Source: Alphaproteobacteria bacterium (GTDB lineage Bacteria > Pseudomonadota > Alphaproteobacteria > UBA2966). Taken from it: a stretch of 64,000 bases of DNA. This document shows, in pieces, positions 8,544 through 18,416 of the stretch. The DNA is taken from the NCBI GenBank assembly GCA_018650465.1, contig JABIFY010000020.1, positions 1 to 64,000 of the forward strand, written 5' to 3'. Position 1 is the first letter of the stretch. Every line of letters begins with the position of its first letter. The translations under genes and the position numbers were made by a program. The notes under the pieces are model-generated. The model was not told the origin of the DNA and ran no database searches. It saw only the letters and a program-made list of their open reading frames with translations.

Positions 8544-9713
8544 GTGGCGAGAAGCGAATATCTGTTTACCAGCGAGTCCGTATCTGAAGGCCATCCCGAC
8601 AAGGTTTGCGACCGTATTTCTGACTCAATTGTTGACCTGTTTCTGGGAGCCGAGGCGGAAGCCCGTGTTGCTGTTGAAACCCTGGTCACAACAAACCGGA
8701 TCGTGTTGGCTGGCGAAGTGCGCGGCCCTGATTCTATCACTGCCGACAAGATGGAAGCCGCCGCCCGCAACGCCGTCAAGGAAATCGGCTACGAGCAAGA
8801 CGGTTTTCACTGGAAAAACTCTACCGTTGACGTGTATGTGCACTCGCAATCTTCCGATATCGCGCAGGGCGTCGATGCCGCGGGTAACAAGGATGAAGGC
8901 GCTGGTGATCAGGGCATCATGTTTGGCTATGCCTGTCGTGAAACCAAAGTACTGATGCCGGCCCCGATTTATCTTTCCCACAAAATTCTCGAAGACATGG
9001 CCACAGCCCGTCATTCCGGTGCCGAGCCCGGCCTTTTGCCAGATTCAAAAAGCCAGGTTACCCTGAAATATGTTAACGGTGAGCCGGTTGGGGCAACTTC
9101 CGTCGTTGTGTCGACCCAGCATACCGAAGATCTGGATCAAGCCCAGGTCAAGGAAATCGTTCGACCCATCGTGGAAAATGTTTTGCCTGATGGCTGGATG
9201 TGTCCGGAAGAAGAATTCTACGTGAACCCAACCGGTCGCTTTGTCATCGGCGGACCCGATGGTGACGCCGGTTTGACCGGTCGCAAGATCATAGTCGATA
9301 CATATGGCGGCGCTGCTCCTCATGGTGGTGGTGCGTTCTCTGGTAAGGATCCAACCAAGGTTGATCGCTCGGCTGCCTATGCCGCACGTTACCTTGCCAA
9401 GAATGTTGTTGCCGCCGGTCTGGCAGACCGTTGCACAATTCAGCTGGCCTATGCCATTGGCGTATCCAAACCCTTGTCGGTTTATGTTGATATGCATGAC
9501 ACAGGCAATGTTGATGCAGCGAAACTTGAAGGTGCGTTGGTTGAAGCCATGGACCTTAGCCCACGTGGCATTCGTGAGCATTTGCAGCTCAGCCGCCCGA
9601 TCTATGTGCCTTCTTCGTCCTATGGCCACTTCGGTCGTATTCCGACGGATGACGGTGGCTTTTCATGGGAAAAAACCGATCTGGCCGAGGCTATCAAGGC
9701 TGCCCTGACTTAA
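8544..9713 (+). CDS. metK: S-adenosylmethionine synthase
   Basis: MetK makes SAM from methionine and ATP. The 389-residue protein carries [16 protein letters not shown] at the N terminus, [10 protein letters not shown] in the ATP/methionine site, and the phosphate-loop [20 protein letters not shown] place the start at GTG 8544, preceded by AGAGGAGAA; upstream in-frame codons would run into the riboswitch. A SAM-II element in the leader suggests feedback control by the product. Confidence 0.97.
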   Translation: MARSEYLFTSESVSEGHPDKVCDRISDSIVDLFLGAEAEARVAVETLVTTNRIVLAGEVRGPDSITADKMEAAARNAVKEIGYEQDGFHWKNSTVDVYVHSQSSDIAQGVDAAGNKDEGAGDQGIMFGYACRETKVLMPAPIYLSHKILEDMATARHSGAEPGLLPDSKSQVTLKYVNGEPVGATSVVVSTQHTEDLDQAQVKEIVRPIVENVLPDGWMCPEEEFYVNPTGRFVIGGPDGDAGLTGRKIIVDTYGGAAPHGGGAFSGKDPTKVDRSAAYAARYLAKNVVAAGLADRCTIQLAYAIGVSKPLSVYVDMHDTGNVDAAKLEGALVEAMDLSPRGIREHLQLSRPIYVPSSSYGHFGRIPTDDGGFSWEKTDLAEAIKAALT

Positions 9714-9758
9714 GGTATCTTTGAGACGAGACCGCTTGGTCATTAAGAACAAAGCAAT

Positions 9759-10481
9759 ATGACTGACAGGTCTCTTGATCAAAAACGAGTTCTGTATGGT
9801 CGGCGCCGGGGGCACAAGCTTCGGCCCGGCCAGCAGGGACTTGTAGACACTCTCCTGCCCCATCTACGCGTGGCCCTTCCAATGGAAGGTATGATTGATC
9901 CAGCGAATCAGTTTGAAGTTCGTCAAAAGCCTGGCAATCAGGAATACTGGTTGGAAGTGGGATTTGGTGGCGGTGAACACCTCGCGGCTCAGGCTGAAGC
10001 AAATCCTGAAGTCGGAATTTTTGGCTGTGAGCCTTTTGAAAATGGCGTTGCCAGCCTGTTGTCGCATATCGAAAACAAGGGTCTACGCAACGTCTCTATT
10101 CATGATGACGATGCCCGCGATCTGATAGCGGTTCTGCCGGGTGCTTCTATCAGCAAAGCTTTTTTGCTGTTTCCCGATCCATGGCCCAAAAGCCGCCATG
10201 TCAAGCGGCGCTTCGTTTCGCTGGAAAACCTGACATCGCTGGCGCGGGTTTTGAAGGACGGGGCTGAATTCAGGGTGGCGACGGATCATGTATCCTATTG
10301 CCGCTGGGCGCTGTCGCAACTGTTAAAGCATCCCGATTTTGACTGGCACGCCGAGTGTGCGGCGGACTGGAAAGTCAGGTCGCCAGACTGGCCTGCAACC
10401 CGATATGAACAAAAAGCCTTCGATCAGGGCCGCAAGCCGGTATATTTCAGGTTTACAAGAAAAATGCGCGGTTCGATCTGA
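9759..10481 (+). CDS. trmB: tRNA (guanine-N7-)-methyltransferase
   Basis: This 240-residue SAM-dependent methyltransferase forms m7G46 in tRNA. Class-I features are clear: EVGFGGGEHL (SAM loop), FGCEPFENGVA, the characteristic LFPDPWPKSRHVKRRF, and TDHVSYCRWAL. It follows its methyl-donor synthase metK by 45 bp and may be co-transcribed. The stop codon adjoins the GANTC repeat array. Confidence 0.96.
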   Translation: MTDRSLDQKRVLYGRRRGHKLRPGQQGLVDTLLPHLRVALPMEGMIDPANQFEVRQKPGNQEYWLEVGFGGGEHLAAQAEANPEVGIFGCEPFENGVASLLSHIENKGLRNVSIHDDDARDLIAVLPGASISKAFLLFPDPWPKSRHVKRRFVSLENLTSLARVLKDGAEFRVATDHVSYCRWALSQLLKHPDFDWHAECAADWKVRSPDWPATRYEQKAFDQGRKPVYFRFTRKMRGSI

Positions 10482-10531
10482 ATCAAGCTGAATCACAATG
10501 AATCTGCATGAATCCGGATTCCTGGTGATTC
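10480..10531. repeat. Phased array of six GANTC sites (10-bp period)
   Basis: GAATC occurs at 10480, 10490, 10500 and 10510, then GATTC at 10517 and 10527. The first four are exactly 10 bp apart, within a degenerate 10-bp tandem repeat that starts at the trmB stop. GANTC is the target of the alphaproteobacterial cell-cycle methylase CcrM, so this short stretch offers six closely phased methylation sites. Confidence 0.85.
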
Positions 10532-10616
10532 ATCTCTTGAATTTCTCTCGCTCTCGGCGCATAGTCCCGCCCGATATCGTTATTTGAACGTTATTAACCC
10601 CGATAAAAACATAAAT

Positions 10617-10634
10617 GTGGGTTCAGTGACCCAC
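10617..10634 (+). other. Hairpin in the trmB-rimP gap
   Basis: GTGGGT (10617-10622) and ACCCAC (10629-10634) form a 6-bp stem with a TCAGTG loop. Only a weak T-run follows, so termination or attenuation is possible but unproven. The gap 10482-10764 otherwise holds the GANTC array and a second short dyad, GTTTCC-N4-GGAAAT, at 10691-10706; I see no gene in it. Confidence 0.45.
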
Positions 10635-10764
10635 TTTGAATTGCCGCCGGGCGGGGTACCGGGGCGAGGCCATTCGCTATTGGTTTCGCAGTTTCCAAAC
10701 GGAAATGGCACAAAGATGATTTGAGATTTACGACAGAATGTACGAAGCAGGATTTTTGAGCTGA

Positions 10765-11295
10765 ATGGACGCAACGGTCAAAATTGAAGCGATGATATCG
10801 CCAACACTCGAAGACATGGGTTTCGATGTGGTACGCGTGCGCTTTGAGGGTGGAAAAAAACCAATGTTGCAGATCATGGCTGAGCCAAAAGATGGCAAGG
10901 AAATGACTGTGCAGCATTGTGCTGATATCAGCCGGGCTGTTTCTGCGATCCTTGATGTTGAGGACCCGATCCCCGATGCCTATGAGCTGCAAGTCTCCTC
11001 CCCTGGTATGGATCGACCTTTGGTCCGGATTGGCGACTTTGAAGTTTATGCCGGGAATGTCGTAAAGATCGAATTGAAAATGTTGATGGAAGGTCGCAAA
11101 CGCTTCAGGGGTAGATTGCTGGGCGTTGTGGATCAAACCATTAATCTGGACATGGAGGGCCAGAACGTTGCGCTGCCCTTCGACCAGATTGCCGAAGCCA
11201 AGATTATTATTACCGACGAACTGATCGCCGAGACGATGCGCAAACAAGCGGCATTAAGCGAAACAGAGGAAAAAGACGTGAGCCAAAACGCATGA
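10765..11295 (+). CDS. rimP: Ribosome maturation factor RimP
   Basis: RimP assists 30S assembly. The 176-residue protein has the N-terminal domain with LEDMGFDVVRVRFEGGKKPMLQIM and YELQVSSPGMDRPL, then a C-terminal SH3-like domain. It is the usual first gene of the nusA-infB operon and its stop overlaps the nusA start. Upstream, the gap carries a GANTC array and a hairpin, so operon transcription may respond to methylation or attenuation (inference). Confidence 0.95.
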   Translation: MDATVKIEAMISPTLEDMGFDVVRVRFEGGKKPMLQIMAEPKDGKEMTVQHCADISRAVSAILDVEDPIPDAYELQVSSPGMDRPLVRIGDFEVYAGNVVKIELKMLMEGRKRFRGRLLGVVDQTINLDMEGQNVALPFDQIAEAKIIITDELIAETMRKQAALSETEEKDVSQNA

Positions 11296-12869
11296 GTACC
11301 GTGGAAACAGAAACGGCCACCGGCTGGAACCGGATGGAACTTCTTCAGATTGCCGATTCTGTCGCGCGTGAGAAAAATATTGATCCGCGCACCGTTCTTG
11401 AAGCAATGGAAGAAGCGATCCAGAAAGCGGCCCGCTCCAAATATGGTCATGAAAATGACATCCGGGCAGAGATCAATCCGAAGACCGGGCAGATCAATCT
11501 GTATCGCTGTCTTGAAGTCGTTGAAACTGTTGAAAACGACTATGTCGAAATTTCACTGGGATCAGCCAGCCGCCGCAATCCGGACGCGCAAGTGGGCGAC
11601 ACTATCGCTGATGAATTGCCGCCGATTGACTTTGGGCGTATTGCTGCCCAGACCGCCAAGCAGGTCATCGTGCAAAAAGTGCGCGAAGCTGAGCGCGAAC
11701 GTCAGTTCGAAGAATACAAGGATCGCATTGGTGAAATCATCAATGGTCTGGTCAAGCGCATGGAATATGGCAACGTAACCGTCGACCTTGGTCGCGGTGA
11801 AGCCGTTGTTCGTCGTGATGAATTGCTCCAGCGGGAAAGCTTCCGCCAGGGTGATCGCATTCGCGCCTATATCTATGACGTGCGTCGCGAACAGCGTGGC
11901 CCGCAGATTTTTCTGTCGCGGACACATCCGCAGTTTATGGCCAAACTGTTTACCCAGGAAGTGCCTGAAATTTATGATGGCATTATTGAAATCAAGGCTG
12001 TGGCCCGTGATCCAGGCAGTCGTGCCAAGATCGCTGTCCTGTCAAATGATGGCGCCATTGATCCGGTTGGTGCCTGTGTTGGTATGCGTGGAAGTCGCGT
12101 GCAGGCGGTTGTGAACGAACTGCAGGGTGAAAAAATTGACATCATCCAATGGTCGCCTGATCCCGCAACTTTCATCGTGAACGCTTTGGCCCCGGCCGAA
12201 GTTGCCAAAGTGGTTCTTGACGAAGATGCCATGCGCATTGAAGTTGTTGTGCCTGATGACCAGCTCAGCTTGGCTATTGGCCGACGCGGTCAAAATGTGC
12301 GCCTTGCGTCTCAGCTGACCGGCTGGGATATCGACATCATGACGGAAGCGGAAGAATCCGAACGTCGCCAGGAAGAGTTCCGCCAGCGCAGTGAAATGTT
12401 CATTACATCGCTGGATGTTGATGAAGTGATTGCCCAGTTGCTGGTGACCGAAGGTTTCACAACCATCGATGAAGTGGCTTTTGTCGCCATTGAGGAAATT
12501 GCCGAAATCGAAGGCTTTGACGAAGATATCGCGGCCGAGCTTTCCAGCCGGGCAAATGAATTCCTGACAGCAGAAGAAGAGCGCCATACTGAGCGTCGGA
12601 CAGAACTTGGTGTCGGCGACGATGTGGCTGAGATCGAGGGTCTTACCTCGGCCATGCTGGTTGTGCTGGGCGAAAATGAGATTAAGACACTGGATGATCT
12701 TGGCGATCTGGCCGGTGACGAATTGATTGAGATGCTACCTGACTTTGTTTTGGCTGAAGAAGAGGCTAACACCATCATCATGGCTGCGCGTGCGCACTGG
12801 TTTGATGATGAAGATGAGCCTGCAGTTGAAGAAGAGCCAACAGAGGCAAGTGAAGGAAGTGACGCGTAA
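11292..12869 (+). CDS. nusA: Transcription termination/antitermination factor NusA
   Basis: This 525-residue NusA has the N-terminal RNA-polymerase-binding domain (1-125), S1 domain (about 135-200), two KH domains with GACVGMRGSRVQAVVNELQGEKIDI and SLAIGRRGQNVRLASQLTGW, and two C-terminal acidic helix-hairpin repeats (about 370-500). These C-terminal repeats are standard for proteobacterial NusA. The start lies inside the rimP 3' end, and the stop is overlapped by the ylxR-like gene. Confidence 0.97.
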   Translation: MSTVETETATGWNRMELLQIADSVAREKNIDPRTVLEAMEEAIQKAARSKYGHENDIRAEINPKTGQINLYRCLEVVETVENDYVEISLGSASRRNPDAQVGDTIADELPPIDFGRIAAQTAKQVIVQKVREAERERQFEEYKDRIGEIINGLVKRMEYGNVTVDLGRGEAVVRRDELLQRESFRQGDRIRAYIYDVRREQRGPQIFLSRTHPQFMAKLFTQEVPEIYDGIIEIKAVARDPGSRAKIAVLSNDGAIDPVGACVGMRGSRVQAVVNELQGEKIDIIQWSPDPATFIVNALAPAEVAKVVLDEDAMRIEVVVPDDQLSLAIGRRGQNVRLASQLTGWDIDIMTEAEESERRQEEFRQRSEMFITSLDVDEVIAQLLVTEGFTTIDEVAFVAIEEIAEIEGFDEDIAAELSSRANEFLTAEEERHTERRTELGVGDDVAEIEGLTSAMLVVLGENEIKTLDDLGDLAGDELIEMLPDFVLAEEEANTIIMAARAHWFDDEDEPAVEEEPTEASEGSDA

Positions 12870-13482
12870 GGCCCCGGAAAAGGAGATTCCGGAACGGCGT
12901 TGCATCGTTGAAGGAGAGGTAAAGCCGGTCACAGAACTGATCCGGTTCGCAGTTTCGCCGCAAGGCGATATTGTACCCGACCTTGATGCAACACTGCCTG
13001 GGCGTGGTTTGTGGGTATCGTCCCGGCGTGACGCCGTCGACGAAGCTGTGAAGAAGAGGCGATTTGCCAAGGCTGCCAAAGCAAAAGTACGTGCGGAGGC
13101 TGGATTGGCGGACCTTGTTGAGGCCCGGTTACGGGTCAAATGTCTGGATTTGTTGGGTCTTGCCCGCCGGTCCGGTGATTTGATTTCCGGGTTTGAGAAA
13201 GTCAAAGCCACGCTGGCAGCAGGTGAAGCTGTTGTATTGCTGGCGGCGGCGGACGGTGCTGCGGATGGTCGCGAAAAATTGATGCGGCTTGGTCGGGACC
13301 TGCCCGTTGTGACGCTGTTTGGCGTCGCTGATATGAGTTTGGCGTTGGGACGCGAAAATGTTGTGCATGCGTCCCTGTCGTCTGGTGGTTTGGCGGACCG
13401 GTTTCTGAAGGAAGCCAAGCGTTTGGCCGGTTTTTGTGGTGATCGGGAAAATGATCCGGTTTTGCAAGAACCTGAGAAATGA
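12850..13482 (+). CDS. YlxR-domain RNA-binding protein with L7Ae-like C terminus
   Basis: A protein of about 210 residues of the alphaproteobacterial two-domain type. The N-terminal YlxR (DUF448) domain has the RRCIVEGE and GRGLWVS segments, and the C-terminal region (about 95-190, from LGLARRSGDLISGFEKV) resembles L7Ae/Gadd45-fold RNA-binding proteins. It sits between nusA and infB, the conserved place for this family. The upstream frame runs back inside nusA; I choose GTG 12850, overlapping nusA by 20 bp, with GTG 12859 as an alternative. A role in rRNA transcription or translation is likely by context. Confidence 0.88.
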   Translation: MKEVTRKAPEKEIPERRCIVEGEVKPVTELIRFAVSPQGDIVPDLDATLPGRGLWVSSRRDAVDEAVKKRRFAKAAKAKVRAEAGLADLVEARLRVKCLDLLGLARRSGDLISGFEKVKATLAAGEAVVLLAAADGAADGREKLMRLGRDLPVVTLFGVADMSLALGRENVVHASLSSGGLADRFLKEAKRLAGFCGDRENDPVLQEPEK

Positions 13483-13563
13483 AGAATTTAAGCGTGTCTG
13501 AACAAGGCCAATTGTGGTTTTGCAGATACGGCAGACTTGTCAATGCGGAAAGCAAGCGTGGGT

Positions 13564-16416
13564 ATGAGCGATACTGAAGAGCCTAAGGACAAAAAGAAGT
13601 CCCTGAGTTTAACTGGCGGAAGCCGTCTGGAATTGAAGAAAACAGTTTCTTCCGGACAGGTACGCCAGAGTTTTTCACACGGCCGCTCCAAAGCGGTAAC
13701 GGTGGAGGTCCGTAAAAAACGGTCCATCAAAGGCGCGAAGTCAGAAAGTGTCGTATCGAGAGGCGAAGCTGCCGCCGCACCAACTGTCACACCGCCACAG
13801 CCGGATAATGAAGCACCGAACGTAAAGCCGGTTGAGCTGGAAGTTCCAAAAACAGCTGCTCCGGCACCTGTTGTTGAGAAAGCTGTTGAAGCTACGGCAC
13901 CCGAACCGGTAGTGGAAGAGCCCGTCGCTGCTGCCACTGCTGAAGTGGCGCCTCCTGTGGCTGAACCTGAAGCAAAAACTCCGGTAGTCGAAGCCGCAGC
14001 AGAAGCAGTCGTTACACCCAAACCTGCGGCAGCGGCCAAACCGCCAGCACCTGTAAAGTCAGCAGCGGAAAGTCGCGGCGGTAACAAACCGGCACGTGCA
14101 CCCCGCCGTGATGGTAAATCCGGCCGTGGTCGTGTGGTTCTCAAATCCCTGACGGACGATGAAAAACGTGCTCGTTTAAAAGCCCTCGAAGGTGCCAAGC
14201 ACGCGGATGACCAAGCGCGGGCTCGTTCCGATGTTTTGGCCCAACGTCGTATTGACGAAGATGGCCGGCGGGCACAAGAAAAAGAAGAAGCCGAAACGCG
14301 CGTTCGTGAAGAAGCGGATCGCAAAGCCGCCGAAGCTGAATCCCGTAAGCGGGCCGAGGATACGGCTGCCAAGCGCCTGGAAGTTAAACCAGCGGCAGAA
14401 GTAGAGCCTGGTCGCGGTGGACCAGCGGTACCAGCAGGTCCGGCAGGTCGTCGTACGACGGAAGAAGAGCCTGCCCGTACCAAGGCCAAGCGTCCACGTA
14501 GCACTCGCAATGACGGTGGCAATCGCCGCCGTGGTGGTGGCAAGCTGACAATTTCAGATGCCTTGTCTGATCGTGATCCAAGGACACGTAGTCTGGCTGC
14601 GGTCAAACGTGCGCGGGAACGCGAACGTCGGGCCATGGAACAGGAAGAACGGACCAAGATTTTGCGTGATGTTGTGATCCCTGAAAGCATCTCGGTTCAG
14701 GAACTGGCCAGTCGTATGGCAGAGCGTGGCGTCGATGTGATCAAGACCATGATGGGTATGGGCGTAATGGCCACCATCAATGATACGCTTGATGCAGATA
14801 CGGCTGAATTGGTCGTGGCTGAATTTGGCCACCGCGCCAAACGTGTCGCTGATGCAGATGCCGATGTTGACCACACAGAAGAAGTTGATGAAGACGGTGA
14901 TATGCTGCCCCGTGCGCCGGTTGTCACGATTATGGGTCACGTTGATCACGGTAAGACATCCTTGCTGGATGCCTTGCGCTCAACGGATGTGGCCGAAGGC
15001 GAAGCCGGTGGTATTACCCAGCATATTGGTGCCTATCAGGTTCACCTGCCTTCCGGTAACGCTATTACTTTCCTTGATACACCAGGCCACGAAGCCTTCA
15101 GTGCCATGCGGGCACGTGGTGCGGAAGCTACCGACATCGTCGTGTTGGTTGTTGCAGCCGACGACGGCATTATGCCGCAAACGGTGGAAGCCATCCGCCA
15201 TGCCAAAGCGGCCAAAGTGCCAATCATTGTTGCCATCAACAAGATGGATAAACCAGGCGCCAATCCAGAGCGCGTGCGCAACGAATTACTAAGCCACGAA
15301 ATTCTTCTGGAATCTGTGGGTGGTGATGTGCTGTCGGTCGAGGTTTCGGCCAAGGAACGCACGGGCCTGGATAAACTGGAAGAAGCCATATTGCTTCAGG
15401 CCGAAGTGCTTGAATTAAGAGCCAATCCAGAACGTGCCGCCAGCGGTGTCGTTGTGGAAGCCAAGATTGACCGTGGTCGTGGCCCTGTGGCAACTGTTCT
15501 TGTTCAACGTGGGTCTCTGTCGGTTGGCGATATCTTTGTTGCCGGTAACGAAAGTGGTCGTGTTCGTGCCCTGATCGATGATCATGGCAAGAAGATCAAA
15601 ACTGCCGGACCATCTGTACCAGTTGAAGTTCTCGGCCTGAATGGTGCGCCGGATGCCGGTGACAATTTCACCGTTGTTGATTCCGAAGCCAAGGCTCGCG
15701 AAGTTGCAGAATTCCGCACACGTCGTACCAAAGACCAGTCTGCCGTCGCTTCGCCACGCAATACGCTGGAACAGATGTTCAGTCAGATCCAGGAAGGCAA
15801 AGCCAGCGAATTCCCGGTTGTCATCAAGGCCGATGTGCAGGGCTCACTTGAGGCCATTACAGGTGCCCTGAACAAATTTGGAACAGATGAAGTCAAAATC
15901 CGGATTTTGCATGGTGCCGTTGGTGGTATTAACGAATCGGATATCAGCCTCGCGCAAGCTTCCAATGCCCTGGTTATCGCCTTTAATGTTCGGGCCAATG
16001 TTCAGGCCCGCGATATGGCTCGTCGCGAAAGCACTGAAATTAGATATTATTCGGTGATTTACGATGTCACGGATGACATGAAAGACATCCTGTCCGGCAT
16101 GCTGGAGCCAACCAGGCAAGAAAACTTCATCGGCAATGCCGAGGTCAAGGAAGTCTTTGGCGTCTCCAAGATCGGCAAGGTCGCTGGTTGTTTGATTACC
16201 GATGGCTTGGTCAAAAAAGGTGCCGGTGTGCGGTTGCTGCGTGATAATGTTGTTGTCCACGAAGGCACGCTCTCGACCCTGCGTCGCTTCAAGGACGATG
16301 TAAATGAAGTGCGCGCTGGTACTGAATGCGGTATGTCGTTTGAAAATTACGATGATATCAAAGTCGGTGACGTCATCGAGGCTTTTGAAGTCGAGATCGT
16401 CGCCCGCACGCTCTAG
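13564..16416 (+). CDS. infB: Translation initiation factor IF-2
   Basis: This IF-2 of about 950 residues has a long low-complexity Ala/Pro/Glu/Lys/Arg-rich N-terminal region (to about 370). The GTPase domain follows with G1 GHVDHGKT, the switch segment GGITQHIG, G3 DTPGH and G4 NKMDK, then the fMet-tRNA-binding C-terminal domains. It positions initiator tRNA on the 30S subunit. [13 protein letters not shown] starting at ATG 13564 resembles the usual alphaproteobacterial N terminus; in-frame ATGs at 13537 and 13543 are alternatives. The gene is followed by a long hairpin before rbfA. Confidence 0.96.
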   Translation: MSDTEEPKDKKKSLSLTGGSRLELKKTVSSGQVRQSFSHGRSKAVTVEVRKKRSIKGAKSESVVSRGEAAAAPTVTPPQPDNEAPNVKPVELEVPKTAAPAPVVEKAVEATAPEPVVEEPVAAATAEVAPPVAEPEAKTPVVEAAAEAVVTPKPAAAAKPPAPVKSAAESRGGNKPARAPRRDGKSGRGRVVLKSLTDDEKRARLKALEGAKHADDQARARSDVLAQRRIDEDGRRAQEKEEAETRVREEADRKAAEAESRKRAEDTAAKRLEVKPAAEVEPGRGGPAVPAGPAGRRTTEEEPARTKAKRPRSTRNDGGNRRRGGGKLTISDALSDRDPRTRSLAAVKRARERERRAMEQEERTKILRDVVIPESISVQELASRMAERGVDVIKTMMGMGVMATINDTLDADTAELVVAEFGHRAKRVADADADVDHTEEVDEDGDMLPRAPVVTIMGHVDHGKTSLLDALRSTDVAEGEAGGITQHIGAYQVHLPSGNAITFLDTPGHEAFSAMRARGAEATDIVVLVVAADDGIMPQTVEAIRHAKAAKVPIIVAINKMDKPGANPERVRNELLSHEILLESVGGDVLSVEVSAKERTGLDKLEEAILLQAEVLELRANPERAASGVVVEAKIDRGRGPVATVLVQRGSLSVGDIFVAGNESGRVRALIDDHGKKIKTAGPSVPVEVLGLNGAPDAGDNFTVVDSEAKAREVAEFRTRRTKDQSAVASPRNTLEQMFSQIQEGKASEFPVVIKADVQGSLEAITGALNKFGTDEVKIRILHGAVGGINESDISLAQASNALVIAFNVRANVQARDMARRESTEIRYYSVIYDVTDDMKDILSGMLEPTRQENFIGNAEVKEVFGVSKIGKVAGCLITDGLVKKGAGVRLLRDNVVVHEGTLSTLRRFKDDVNEVRAGTECGMSFENYDDIKVGDVIEAFEVEIVARTL

Positions 16417-16439
16417 AAGCGGAATTTATTGATTGGGTT

Positions 16440-16480
16440 CCAGGTCGCCCACATCTCCTTGAGGGATGTAGGCGACCTGG
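16440..16480 (+). other. Long hairpin between infB and rbfA
   Basis: CCAGGTCGCC (16440-16449) pairs perfectly with GGCGACCTGG (16471-16480). After one mismatch, ACATC (16451-16455) pairs with GATGT (16465-16469), leaving a 9-nt loop. No U-run follows. A stem this long inside a multicistronic ribosomal transcript looks like an RNase III processing site or a stabilising/attenuating structure. Confidence 0.75.
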
Positions 16481-16514
16481 TAATCCCGACTAAAATTTAA
16501 TAAGGAATATTGCC

Positions 16515-16934
16515 ATGGCAGGTCGCAATCGTGCGCCAAGCCAGCGCCAACTGCGCGTCGGCGAGGAACTTCGCCACGTCATTTCCGGCATTTTGTCGCG
16601 CGGCGAAATCCGCGACCCGGACGTTGAAGGTGTGGTCCTTACGGTAACAGAAGTCAGGGCGAGCCCTGACCTGAAATATGCCACTGTCTTTGTTGCCCCT
16701 CTGGGTGGTGGTGATGTGGACGCGATTCTTGCTGGCCTCAAGCGCTCAGCCAAATATGTCCGCGGCCAGGTCGCCCGTCAGGTCCGTCTGCGCAATACGC
16801 CGCAGTTCGTGTTCGAGCTGGACACTTCATTTGATACCGGCAGCCATATCGACAGCCTGCTGCACCGACCTGAAGTCCAGCGCGATCTCGGCGAAGATGA
16901 TGCGGGCCAGGATGATTTGGGCCAGGATGATTGA
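16515..16934 (+). CDS. rbfA: Ribosome-binding factor A
   Basis: RbfA binds 30S precursors and supports 16S 5'-end maturation. The 139-residue protein has the family's KH-like fold, with RQLRVGEELRHVISGIL, the ASPDLKYATVFV strand and LRNTPQFVFELDTSFD. The C terminus is acidic with a short repeated motif (DDAGQDDLGQDD), apparently made by local duplication. The start ATG 16515 follows AAGGAATA. Its stop overlaps the truB start as TGATG. Confidence 0.96.
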   Translation: MAGRNRAPSQRQLRVGEELRHVISGILSRGEIRDPDVEGVVLTVTEVRASPDLKYATVFVAPLGGGDVDAILAGLKRSAKYVRGQVARQVRLRNTPQFVFELDTSFDTGSHIDSLLHRPEVQRDLGEDDAGQDDLGQDD

Positions 16935-17833
16935 TGGGCCAGCGTAAACGCAAAGGCTTGCCGATCCACGGATGGCTGATCATCGATAAACCTTTGGGGA
17001 TTTCATCGGCCAAAGTCGTGGCTCAGGTCAAACACAAGACCGGGGCTGCCAAGGTTGGTCATGGCGGCACGCTTGATCCGTTGGCGACAGGTCTTTTGCC
17101 GATCGCTCTGGGCGAAGCCACAAAAACGACGGCCTGGGCCATGGACGGCAGCAAGACATATACCTTCGTCATTCGTTGGGGTGTGGCTACAGAAACCGAA
17201 GATGCCGAAGGCGCTGTGACCGACACAAGTGATGTGCGACCAACATCTGATCAGGTGGAAGCCGCACTTCCTCATTTTATCGGTGACATCGAACAGATGC
17301 CGCCCATCTTTTCCGCCCTGAAAGTGGATGGTGAACGAGCCTATAAAAAAGCTCGTCGGGGCGAAACTGTGGAATTAAAGCCCCGTAAGGTCACAATATG
17401 TGGTCTGAAGGCCCTTAAATACATAGATAATGACCATACAGAATTCGAAGCTCATTGCGGGAAAGGCACATATATACGGTCCCTGGCCCGCGATATTGCC
17501 CTATATCTTGGGACTGTAGGCCATATTGCCGCCCTGCGCCGCACATCCGTCGGCCCCTTTGAAATTAATCAAGCGATTTCGCTGGATTCTCTAAACGACA
17601 TAGGCCATAACTACGCGCCTAATTCGTATCTGCTACCGGTTGAGACAGCGCTGGCCGACATCCCGGCGCTGCCATTGACCGGCCCGCAGGCCGAACGTCT
17701 CCATCATGGTCAGACGGTCCGGGTGCTCGATGCACCTGATGGGCCTTGTTTGGCAATGGCAGACGGGAAAGCCATAGCCCTCGCCACTGTTGAAAACGGC
17801 GAGGTCAAACCTCAGCGGGTGTTTAACCTCTAA
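16934..17833 (+). CDS. truB: tRNA pseudouridine(55) synthase
   Basis: TruB makes the universal pseudouridine 55 in the tRNA T-loop. The roughly 299-residue protein has the catalytic motif GHGGTLDPLATGLLPIALGEATK with the essential Asp, then KTYTFVIRWG and the C-terminal PUA-like region. The start overlaps the rbfA stop by one base. The next gene, rpsO, begins 18 bp after its stop, a conserved truB-rpsO-pnp order. Confidence 0.96.
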   Translation: MGQRKRKGLPIHGWLIIDKPLGISSAKVVAQVKHKTGAAKVGHGGTLDPLATGLLPIALGEATKTTAWAMDGSKTYTFVIRWGVATETEDAEGAVTDTSDVRPTSDQVEAALPHFIGDIEQMPPIFSALKVDGERAYKKARRGETVELKPRKVTICGLKALKYIDNDHTEFEAHCGKGTYIRSLARDIALYLGTVGHIAALRRTSVGPFEINQAISLDSLNDIGHNYAPNSYLLPVETALADIPALPLTGPQAERLHHGQTVRVLDAPDGPCLAMADGKAIALATVENGEVKPQRVFNL

Positions 17834-17851
17834 CCTTTAAAAGGAGTAACG

Positions 17852-18121
17852 ATGTCGATTACAGCTGAGAAGAAAACCGAAGTTGTTGGCGAATATGCCA
17901 TCAAACAAGGTGACACAGGTTCCCCCGAAGTTCAGGTCGCGGTTCTGACGACCCGCATTGTTAACCTGACGGAACATTTTAAAACCCACAAAAAAGACGT
18001 GCATTCGCGTCGCGGTTTGATCCGTATGATCAACACCCGCCGCAGCTTGCTCGACTATTTGAAGCGCAAAGATCAGTCTCGCTATGAAAAACTGATCAAA
18101 TCGCTGGGCTTGCGCAAGTAA
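17852..18121 (+). CDS. rpsO: 30S ribosomal protein S15
   Basis: This 89-residue S15 has typical length and sequence ([37 protein letters not shown]). It binds the central domain of 16S rRNA. The start follows AAAAGGAGTAACG, a strong ribosome-binding site. A 10-bp stem follows the stop and separates it from the pnp leader. Confidence 0.98.
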   Translation: MSITAEKKTEVVGEYAIKQGDTGSPEVQVAVLTTRIVNLTEHFKTHKKDVHSRRGLIRMINTRRSLLDYLKRKDQSRYEKLIKSLGLRK

Positions 18122-18132
18122 GCGTTACAAGT

Positions 18133-18172
18133 TTGCACCACCTCTGTTTATCAGTTGGTGGTGCAATCGTTT
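18133..18172 (+). terminator. Hairpin after rpsO (terminator or RNase III site)
   Basis: TTGCACCACC (18133-18142) pairs perfectly with GGTGGTGCAA (18157-18166) around a 14-nt loop, followed by TCGTTTTC. The U-run is imperfect, so partial termination or RNase processing between rpsO and pnp are both plausible. Confidence 0.6.
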
Positions 18173-18190
18173 TCAGATCAGGAAAAGTCA

Positions 18191-18397
18191 GGCGGGCCCG
18201 GGAAAATTCCCCGCCCGCATTCGGGATTCCACAAAACTGAAAACGAAAACCGGCTATCCGGAAGTTCCGGATCTGGAGATTGAGAAGAGAGCTCTTTCAA
18301 GGGCTCGGATATGAAATCGGAACCGTTCGGGTTCCGGTCTGAAATCGAAGCCGCGAGACGGCTTCACGCGGATTGCTCACCATGGGGTGGCCAATCC
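18191..18397 (+). promoter_or_regulatory. Highly structured pnp leader
   Basis: At least four further stems precede pnp. GGCGGG (18191-18196) pairs with CCCGCC (18210-18215). ATCCGGAA (18256-18263) pairs with TTCCGGAT (18265-18272), a perfect palindrome around one G. GAAGCCG (18347-18353) pairs with CGGCTTC (18359-18365), and GGATTG (18370-18375) with CAATCC (18392-18397). In enterobacteria the pnp leader forms an RNase III substrate through which PNPase autoregulates; this roughly 290-base leader suggests comparable control. Confidence 0.55.
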
Positions 18398-18416
18398 TTG
18401 AGGCAAGGAATGAAAT

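Noticed and set aside
13488-14690. 400-residue minus-strand ORF opposite infB
   Set aside because: Ser/Arg/Ala/Thr-rich translation typical of an antisense shadow of the low-complexity IF-2 N-terminal region.
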